This document shows, one piece after another, positions 58,625 to 64,000 of a DNA stretch of 64,000 nucleotides. The stretch covers positions 1 through 64,000 of the forward strand of contig JBEGVV010000086.1 of NCBI GenBank assembly GCA_041178225.1, in the 5' to 3' direction. The DNA comes from CAIOSQ01 sp041178225. GTDB taxonomy: Bacteria; Pseudomonadota; Alphaproteobacteria; CACIAM-22H2. The notes under the pieces are model-generated. The model saw only the letters and a program-made list of their open reading frames with translations, ran no database searches and was not told the origin of the DNA. A program made the translations under genes and the position numbers. How positions within the stretch are numbered: the stretch's first letter is position 1; each line of letters starts with the position of its first letter.

Positions 58625-59920
58625 ATGGGTTCAATGTGGAATTTCCTTTCCGGGCTCTTTGGCGGGCGCAAGCGCGGCGCGGCGTCGCCGCGCGCGGCGG
58701 CGGACGAGCCGTCGCCCGAACTCGTGCGCCTGGACGAGCTGGAGAAGCTCGAGGCCGCCACGCGCCACCTGATCGAGCTCGATCGGGGACGGTATGAAGG
58801 GCGGCTCTTCGTCATGAGCCTCGACACCATCAGGCAACGCTACGGCAACACCTGGCGCTACATCGCCGAGAAGGCGCAGCGCACCGCCAGGACGCACATC
58901 ACCCAGGCGCTCGGCCCGGGCGACGAGTGCACGCCGGTCGGGGACGTCGACTTCCTCGTTGCCATGCTTTCCGGCTCGAAGCGCGAGGCGCCGGCGCGGG
59001 CGCTGCGCATCGACCAGGGCGTCAGCTACGCCGTCACGGGCGAGGACCTCGGCATCCTCGGTGTATCCGCCAAGCAGGTGCAGGTCGCGGAGGACGGGGC
59101 GATCTCCTATCGCCCGCTGTCGCACGCGGACCTCGAGCGGGCCGAGGCCCAGCAGTCTCCGACCATCGACCTGGAGGCCGAACTCCTCGACGACGAGGAG
59201 GAGGACGACTCCTTCCCCACGATCGACGCGGTCCTCGAGGCGCTGGTGTTCCGCGTCGAGCCCATCGTGCGGCTAGCCGACGGCGTGGTCGCCTTCGAGC
59301 GCCTCGCCGCCTTCTCCCCGCCCCTCGGGTCGGACTCCGACGAGTGGACGATCATCGAGAACTTCCCCGATCCGAAGGTCAGGGCGAAGATCGACCTGAA
59401 GTGCCTGAAGGCCTGCCGGGCGCAGCTCAGGCGCGTCGCCGCGCAGCGGTCGGGGCGCCGGGTGGTGGCGCCGGTGTTCTTCGAGACCCTGGCCAACAAC
59501 TACACGCGCGGCCTCTTCCTCAAGATGGCGCAGAAGGTCCCCCAGCCGGCACGCAAGTCGCTGGTGTTCCATGTCGGCGGCGTCCCCGCGGGCGTTGCCC
59601 AGTCGCGGCTCGCCGAACTCGGCTCGGTCGTGAAGCCCTTCTCGAGCGGCGCCTTCATCGGCCTGCCAGCCGACTTCTCGGGATTGGAGGCGCTGCGCGA
59701 CCTCGTGCTCGTCGGCATAACGGCCGACGTCCCGGCTTTCGGGGACGCCAGCGAGCTGCTCTCGGCCGCCCACGGCGCGGGCCTGCCGACATGGGTCTCC
59801 GGACTGCGCACGGACGAGGACAGGCAGCGCGCCTTGCTGCTCGGGGCTGCCTATGGGTCGGGCCCGCTCTACCCGGCGGAAGTCCCGGCCGCGACCGAAG
59901 ACGCCGACGCGGAGGCCTGA
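58625..59920 (+). CDS. Degenerate EAL-domain-like protein in the motA unit
   Basis: This 431-residue soluble protein has a helical N-terminal part (about 35-190) ending in an acidic linker (LEAELLDDEEEDD). The following domain (about 200-425) looks like a decayed EAL phosphodiesterase: VEPIVRLADGVVAFERLAAF resembles the start of EAL domains, and AHGAGLPTWVSGLRTDEDRQRALLLGAAYGSGPLY resembles their last helix-strand pair. The motif is ERL instead of EAL, and metal-binding acidic residues were not found, so catalysis is unlikely. It probably binds a ligand or partner. ATG 58625 and 58634 are both possible starts. It precedes motA by ten bases. Confidence 0.68.
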   Translation: MGSMWNFLSGLFGGRKRGAASPRAAADEPSPELVRLDELEKLEAATRHLIELDRGRYEGRLFVMSLDTIRQRYGNTWRYIAEKAQRTARTHITQALGPGDECTPVGDVDFLVAMLSGSKREAPARALRIDQGVSYAVTGEDLGILGVSAKQVQVAEDGAISYRPLSHADLERAEAQQSPTIDLEAELLDDEEEDDSFPTIDAVLEALVFRVEPIVRLADGVVAFERLAAFSPPLGSDSDEWTIIENFPDPKVRAKIDLKCLKACRAQLRRVAAQRSGRRVVAPVFFETLANNYTRGLFLKMAQKVPQPARKSLVFHVGGVPAGVAQSRLAELGSVVKPFSSGAFIGLPADFSGLEALRDLVLVGITADVPAFGDASELLSAAHGAGLPTWVSGLRTDEDRQRALLLGAAYGSGPLYPAEVPAATEDADAEA

Positions 59921-59929
59921 GGCAGCGCC

Positions 59930-60778
59930 ATGTTCGTGGTCATCGGCATCGTCATCGTGCTCGTCTGCTGCCTGGGCAGCTACGTCGCCATGGGCGGGAA
60001 GCTCTCGGTCCTCAACCAGCCGCTCGAGTTCGTCATCATCCTGGGGTCCGGGATCGGGGCCTTCGTGGCGGGCAACCCGATGAGCATCATCAAGGGTTCC
60101 ATCGGCGCGATGATCGCCGGCCTCAAGGGGCCGAAGATCAAGAAGGCGCACTACGTCGAGCTGCTGTCGATGATGTTCGACCTCTTCAAGCTGGCCAAGC
60201 AGAAGGGGATGATGGCGCTCGAGCCGCATGTCGAGAAGCCGGAGTCGAGCGACATCTTCTCGAAGTACCCGCTCATCATGTCGGACCACCACATCGAGGA
60301 ATTCATCCGCGACTACCTGCGCATGCTGACGCTCGGCACCGAGAAGGCGCACGAGCTGGAGGCCGTCATCGACGCGGAACTCGAGTCGCACCACAAGGCC
60401 GACCACCTCTACTGCTCCGCCCTGCAGACCTTCGCGGACGCGCTGCCTGCGCTCGGCATCGTCGCCGCCGTCATGGGCGTCATCAAGACGATGGGCGCGA
60501 TGGACCAGCCCCCGGCGGTGCTCGGCGGGCTGATCGGCGCGGCCCTGGTCGGCACCTTCGCCGGCGTGCTCCTGGCCTATGGCATCTTCGGTCCCATCGC
60601 CGCGGCGGCGAAGAACTCCCTCGAGGCCGACTCGCAGGTCTACAACGTCATCAAGGCCGGCATCCTCGCCTACATGCAGGGCTATGCGCCGGCGGTCGCC
60701 ATCGAGATGGCGCGCAAGACGGTCGAGGCGGGCGAGCGGCCATCCTTCTACGACCTGGAGGCGGCGCTTGGAAAATAA
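59930..60778 (+). CDS. motA: Flagellar motor stator protein MotA
   Basis: This 282-residue protein has the four-span MotA layout: two spans near the N-terminus (about 2-20, 32-52), a cytoplasmic loop with the charged segments that touch FliG (about 65-160), and two spans (about 165-190 and 200-222). ALPALGIVAAVMGVIKTM and GTFAGVLLAYGIFGPIA are signatures. It couples ion flow to rotation with MotB, encoded separately at 53670. It lies between the EAL-like gene and fliL in one unit. Confidence 0.98.
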   Translation: MFVVIGIVIVLVCCLGSYVAMGGKLSVLNQPLEFVIILGSGIGAFVAGNPMSIIKGSIGAMIAGLKGPKIKKAHYVELLSMMFDLFKLAKQKGMMALEPHVEKPESSDIFSKYPLIMSDHHIEEFIRDYLRMLTLGTEKAHELEAVIDAELESHHKADHLYCSALQTFADALPALGIVAAVMGVIKTMGAMDQPPAVLGGLIGAALVGTFAGVLLAYGIFGPIAAAAKNSLEADSQVYNVIKAGILAYMQGYAPAVAIEMARKTVEAGERPSFYDLEAALGK

Positions 60779-60811
60779 CCGTCGCCGCGCCTCGATGGGG
60801 GACCTGGCCTG

Positions 60812-61405
60812 ATGTCGGCGCCAGCCAAGCAGCAGGACGCGGCCGCCGAGTCCGCAGAGGGCGAGCCGAAGAAGGGCTCGAAGCTCAAGCTCATCCTCGT
60901 CGTGCTCGTCGCGCTGCTCTTCGTGGCAGGCGGTGGCGTCGCCGCCGGCGTTTTCCTCCTGGGCATGAAGCTGCCCTTCATGAAGGCGCAGCAGGCCGAG
61001 GAGGGCGGCGAGGAAGGCGCGAAGGTCGACCCGAGGGAGGCGGAGCGGCGCGAGCAGGAAAAGCGCGACGCCGAGAAGGCCAAGCAGAAGGCGGCGGCGA
61101 CCCGGAGCCTGTTCGTGCAGATCCCGCCGATCGTCGTCAACCTCGCCGACCGGGAGGCGAGGCGCTACGCGCGCGTCGTCCTGACCGTCGAGGTGGTGCT
61201 CCCGGAATCCGAGGTCGCGGTGAAGGAGAACATGCCGAAGGTCATCGACGCCTTCCAGATCTACGTCCGCTCGCTGACGGCCGAAAGCTTCGGGTCGATG
61301 GCCAGCATCCTGCAGGTCCGCCGCGAACTGCTCGCCAGGCTGAACCGCATCGATCCGCGCATCGACGCGCGGGCGGTGCTGTTCCAGGACCTGGTCGTCC
61401 AGTAG
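60812..61405 (+). CDS. fliL: Flagellar basal body-associated protein FliL
   Basis: This 197-residue protein has a single span (about 26-51), a charged linker rich in Glu and Lys (about 64-98) and the periplasmic FliL domain (FVQIPPIVVNLADREARRYARVVLTVEV, and the ending AVLFQDLVVQ). FliL forms a ring around the stator. It follows motA by 33 bases. The ATG has only a moderate ribosome-binding site (GGGGGACC further upstream). Confidence 0.95.
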   Translation: MSAPAKQQDAAAESAEGEPKKGSKLKLILVVLVALLFVAGGGVAAGVFLLGMKLPFMKAQQAEEGGEEGAKVDPREAERREQEKRDAEKAKQKAAATRSLFVQIPPIVVNLADREARRYARVVLTVEVVLPESEVAVKENMPKVIDAFQIYVRSLTAESFGSMASILQVRRELLARLNRIDPRIDARAVLFQDLVVQ

Positions 61406-61414
61406 GGGGCGAAG

Positions 61415-62431
61415 GTGAGCGATCTCGCGCCCGTCGAGCAGCAACCCGCCAGCGTGCAGTCGGCGCGCCCCGTCGTCCTGGTGGTCGACGACGACGTCGA
61501 CACGGTGGAGGAGCTTTCCGACCTCGTCCGCTCCATGGGCTACCCCGTGCGCAAGGCCAGGGATCCCGGCCTCGCCCTGAACATGGTCGCCGAGTCACCG
61601 GACATCGGCGTCGTCCTCCTCGACCTGCGCATGCCGCGGCTCGACGGCCTCTCCCTCGCTACGCGCCTCGCGCGCGGCGGTACCGACGCGGCGCCGCAGT
61701 TCATCTTCATGTCGGGGCGCGCGACGATCGACGACACGATCGCCGCCGTTCGGCTCGACGCCGTCGATTTCCTGGTCAAGCCGGTCGCCCAGAAGGCGCT
61801 CGCCCGCGCCCTCGCGCGTGCCAACGACCTCATCGCGGGCAAGCGCCGCGACCTCCTGCGCAACGTCGAGATCATGAGGTCCGTGGAGGCGGTGGCGAGC
61901 CATGCGATCAAGCTCGCGAACGAACTGTCGAGCATCGCGCCGCCCGCCGCGCGGCAGGAGTCGTCCGGCCCGGTCTTCACGCCGCGCGCGGCGCGCGCGC
62001 GCGGGCCAGCCAGCCAGCCGGGCGACCCGCAACCCGACGGTGGCGCCAGCGCGGCGCAACCGCCGATGGACGGCGCGGACACGCGCGCGCGCAACGAGTT
62101 CCTGCGCAACCGGATAACGGCCCTGATCGCGGCGCGCCGCGCGCGCGCCAACTACTTCGACGCGTCGCTGTTCTCGGATCCCTGCTGGGACATGCTGCTC
62201 GACCTGATGAACGAACGGCTCGCGGGCAAGGAAGTCGCCGTGTCCAGCCTCTGCATCGCGGCGGGCGTGCCGCAGACGACGGGCCTGCGGCGCATCGACG
62301 ACCTGATCCGCGCGGGCCTCCTCGTCCGTCGCGAGGACCCGCGGGATCGTCGCAGGGTGTTCGTCGACCTCGCCGACACCGCCGTCGAGCGGTTGAACCG
62401 CTACATGGACGAGATGAACACCCTGGGTTGA
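61415..62431 (+). CDS. Response regulator with C-terminal MarR-like winged helix
   Basis: This 338-residue protein has a receiver domain (about 18-140) with acidic pocket Asp25-Asp27, phospho-acceptor Asp70 (LLDLRMPRLDG), the switch Ser in FMSGRAT and Lys in FLVKPV. After a linker (about 170-230) a winged-helix domain of MarR character follows (about 245-335: WDMLLDLMNERLAGKEVAVSSLCIAAGV, LRRIDDLIRAGLLVRREDPRDRRRVFVDL). It should bind DNA when phosphorylated. It starts at GTG 61415 after AGGGGGCGAAG, nine bases after fliL, so it is likely cotranscribed with motA and fliL. Its kinase is not in the window. Confidence 0.9.
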   Translation: MSDLAPVEQQPASVQSARPVVLVVDDDVDTVEELSDLVRSMGYPVRKARDPGLALNMVAESPDIGVVLLDLRMPRLDGLSLATRLARGGTDAAPQFIFMSGRATIDDTIAAVRLDAVDFLVKPVAQKALARALARANDLIAGKRRDLLRNVEIMRSVEAVASHAIKLANELSSIAPPAARQESSGPVFTPRAARARGPASQPGDPQPDGGASAAQPPMDGADTRARNEFLRNRITALIAARRARANYFDASLFSDPCWDMLLDLMNERLAGKEVAVSSLCIAAGVPQTTGLRRIDDLIRAGLLVRREDPRDRRRVFVDLADTAVERLNRYMDEMNTLG

Positions 62432-62445
62432 GGCGCGGCGGCGGG

Positions 62446-62486
62446 GCGGAATTTCGCCAATGGACCGTTTCGGACCATAATTCCGC
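62446..62486 (+). promoter_or_regulatory. Inverted repeat enclosing a GGACC direct repeat
   Basis: GCGGAATT (62446-62453) and AATTCCGC (62479-62486) are exact reverse complements. They flank GGACC at 62462 and 62472, spaced ten bases apart, including CCGTTTCGGACC at 62465-62476. The element lies in the 72-base gap before the second response regulator gene and is the best operator candidate in the window. Confidence 0.5.
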
Positions 62487-62503
62487 GCCAATCTGGGCCT
62501 AGC

Positions 62504-63445
62504 ATGGCCATTCTGTCGCAGCGGTCGCCGATCCGGGGACCGCCGCGCGCATCGGCTCATGGCCCCTGGATGTCTCGGATGGAACCCACTCCCGCTCGCC
62601 GGCAGATTGGCGTCCTCGTCGCGGAGGACGATCCCGACCTGCGGCAGGAAATCGTCGATGGCCTGCGCGACGCCGGGTTCCGCTGCCTCGCGGCCCCGGA
62701 CGGCGCGGCGGCGCTCGAGGCATTGCGGCTGTGCAAGCAGCGCCTCGACGTCGTGCTCGCCGACATCTACATGCCACGCCTCGGCGGCATCGGCCTGGTG
62801 GGCGCGATGGCGCGCGCCGACGACGTCGACCCCTGGGTCCGGACCATCCTGATGTCGGGGAAGGGCTCTCCCGAGATCATGCGCGAGAGCCTGCGGACCA
62901 ACGCGATCGAGGTCCTTTCCAAGCCGGTCGACATGCCCGCGCTCGTCGCCGCCGTGGAGCGGGCGGGCGCGATCGCGGCGGCGGCGCGCGCCAGGTTCAG
63001 GCCCGCGCAGGAGGCCGATGGCGGCCTCGCACCTGCCGCGGCCAGCGGCCAGGCCTCGCTCGGCTCCGACTTCCCCGTCCTGCTGGCCGAGCGCATCCGC
63101 CGCTTCATGGCCCTCGAGAGGGAGCGCTCCGAGGTCTTCGGGCGCGACCTGGTCGGCGCCCCCGCCTGGGACATGCTGCTCGAGCTCCTCGACGCGAAGC
63201 TGCGCGGGCAGAGCGTGTCCGTCTCCAGCCTGTGCGTCGCCGTCGACACGCCGGCCACCACTGCCCTGCGCAGGATCGACGACCTGGTCGGCAGCGGGCT
63301 CGCGCGCCGGCGGCCGGATCCCGCGGACCGGCGGCGTGTCTTCGTCGAGCTCACCGACGAGGCGGTGGAGCGACTCGACCGCTTCCTGTCGAGGCGCAGC
63401 ATCGCCGACGAGCGGCGCGGCGACCTCGCCATTCGGCGCGCATGA
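62504..63445 (+). CDS. Second response regulator with C-terminal MarR-like winged helix
   Basis: This 313-residue protein is a paralogue of the preceding regulator. Its receiver domain (about 34-155) has Glu41-Asp42-Asp43, phospho-acceptor Asp87 (VVLADIYMPRLGG), Ser in LMSGKG and Lys in VLSKPV. The winged helix (about 220-300) repeats the pattern WDMLLELLDAKLRGQSVSVSSLCVAVDT and LRRIDDLVGSGLARRRPDPADRRRVFVEL. The start at 62504 has a weak ribosome-binding site; ATG codons at 62573 and 62582 lie nearer to the domain. A strong repeat element precedes it. It overlaps the next gene as ATGA. Confidence 0.88.
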   Translation: MAILSQRSPIRGPPRASAHGPWMSRMEPTPARRQIGVLVAEDDPDLRQEIVDGLRDAGFRCLAAPDGAAALEALRLCKQRLDVVLADIYMPRLGGIGLVGAMARADDVDPWVRTILMSGKGSPEIMRESLRTNAIEVLSKPVDMPALVAAVERAGAIAAAARARFRPAQEADGGLAPAAASGQASLGSDFPVLLAERIRRFMALERERSEVFGRDLVGAPAWDMLLELLDAKLRGQSVSVSSLCVAVDTPATTALRRIDDLVGSGLARRRPDPADRRRVFVELTDEAVERLDRFLSRRSIADERRGDLAIRRA

Positions 63446-63834
63446 TCGGCGGGCCGCACGCACCGGTCGCGATGCCGGCGCGGCGCGTCCTCGTCGTCGA
63501 CGACGACCCCGAGCAGCTGGACGAGCTCATGGAGATGTTCAGGGACGCAGGCATCTCCGCCGCCTCGGCGTGCGGCGCGACCGAGGCGATGGCGATGCTG
63601 TCGACCATGCGCCCGCAGCTCATGCTGGTGGACATCAAGATGCCGGGGATCGACGGCCTCAAGCTGGCGGACTTCGCCCGTGCGATCGACCGGCGCATCA
63701 TGATCGTCCTCATGTCCGGCGACTGGCATGCGGCCGAGAACTCGAGGGGCCGCGACGACGGGATCCTGGCGGTCGTCACCAAGCCGCTCGACCCGGCCTG
63801 GCTGGTGGAGACCGCGCGGGCATTGACGCACTAG
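63442..63834 (+). CDS. Stand-alone response regulator receiver protein
   Basis: This 130-residue protein is a single receiver domain. The acidic pocket is Asp20-Asp22 (VVDDDPEQLDEL), the phospho-acceptor is Asp64 (LMLVDIKMPGIDG), with Ser in LMSGDW and Lys in VVTKPLD. No output domain follows, so it acts by protein contact, as CheY does, or as a phosphate shuttle. It overlaps the previous regulator as ATGA and its stop is interlocked with that of flhB on the other strand. Confidence 0.9.
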   Translation: MIGGPHAPVAMPARRVLVVDDDPEQLDELMEMFRDAGISAASACGATEAMAMLSTMRPQLMLVDIKMPGIDGLKLADFARAIDRRIMIVLMSGDWHAAENSRGRDDGILAVVTKPLDPAWLVETARALTH

Positions 63835-64000
63835 CCGCGATCCTGGCCCGGCGCCTCATGCCTTCGCATCTGGTACACGCGCACGAGTATCTGCGCGACC
63901 TCCGCGAAGCAGTCGTCGGGGATCGGCTCGTCCACGTCGACCTCGCGATAGAGCCGCCGGGCGACCGGTGGCACGCGCATGATGGGGACCGAAGCCCGCC
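63831..64000 (-). CDS. flhB: C-terminal end of flagellar export protein FlhB (truncated by window edge)
   Basis: The last 56 codons of a leftward gene are visible and read SVPIMRVPPVARRLYREVDVD, IPDDCFAEVAQILVRVYQMRR, ending in DRG. This matches the cytoplasmic C-terminal domain of FlhB (PLAR-LY ... IPE-Y-AVA-VL-YVY), downstream of the autocleavage NPTH site, which is outside the window. FlhB switches export from rod/hook to filament substrates. Its TAG stop shares the palindrome CTAG with the stop of the opposite receiver gene. Confidence 0.88.
   Translation of the reverse strand, partial: RASVPIMRVPPVARRLYREVDVDEPIPDDCFAEVAQILVRVYQMRRHEAPGQDRG

Noticed and set aside
1..64000. Mobile elements, tRNA or rRNA genes, attachment sites, CRISPR arrays
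   Set aside because: No transposase or integrase motifs, no cloverleaf-like segments with CCA ends, no repeated spacers and no rRNA-like stretches were seen by reading; composition is uniform throughout.

Overview
The window is very GC-rich chromosomal DNA (third codon positions almost all G or C) packed with genes, many joined by ATGA or GTGA stop/start overlaps. The gene families present point to an alphaproteobacterium of the Rhodospirillales/Acetobacteraceae type: bifunctional PutA, TRAP and NitT/TauT uptake systems, an alphaproteobacterial flagellar gene set with MotE-like and FliL genes, and a CHASE2 cyclase. This placement is inference from gene content; there is no rRNA gene to anchor it. 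I see no tRNA, rRNA, CRISPR array, insertion sequence or phage gene, and no gene-free stretch longer than 300 bases.

Region 1 (1-20005) is carbon and amino-acid catabolism with transport. It holds a ThDP enzyme and an IlvD/Edd dehydratase (leftward), PutA (rightward), an SDR, a three-gene glycerol-type set (GlpA-like flavoprotein with BFD cluster, a second flavoprotein, an FGGY kinase), a TRAP transporter (dctM, dctQ, dctP), an orphan sugar/glycerol-phosphate-type binding protein, and a complete NitT/TauT-type ABC transporter. Several perfect GC-rich hairpins sit between these genes.

Region 2 (20205-26844) is an envelope and cyclic-nucleotide island: an IalB-like lipoprotein, a TPR plus outer-membrane barrel protein, a FecR-domain exported protein, a stand-alone cNMP-binding protein and a CHASE2 adenylate/guanylate cyclase.

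Region 3 (36614 down to 26858) is one compact leftward operon of seven redox genes: a tetraheme cytochrome, a protein with two cNMP-binding folds fused to four [4Fe-4S] clusters, a di-heme b membrane protein, a decaheme cytochrome with a cysteine-rich N-terminus, a pentaheme cytochrome, an outer-membrane porin, and a membrane-anchored FAD/[2Fe-2S] reductase. Nineteen c-type heme motifs, a cyclase next door and cNMP-binding folds built into the operon suggest a cyclic-nucleotide-gated electron conduit. This is the most novel part of the window.

Region 4 (36711-64000) begins with small or uncharacterised genes (DUF4347-like, zinc ribbon, CBS) and then becomes a flagellar supercluster. Leftward genes are fliI, fliJ, fliG, fliF and an unknown gene. 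Rightward genes are flgF, flgG, flgA, flgH, then flgB, flgC, fliE, fliQ, fliM, MotE-like and small genes, motB with several unknown exported or membrane proteins, a degenerate EAL protein, motA and fliL. Three tandem response regulators follow, and the end of flhB closes the window on the minus strand. A sigma-54-like promoter precedes flgF, and a TTCGGACC motif recurs upstream of four flagellar or chemotaxis-type transcription units.
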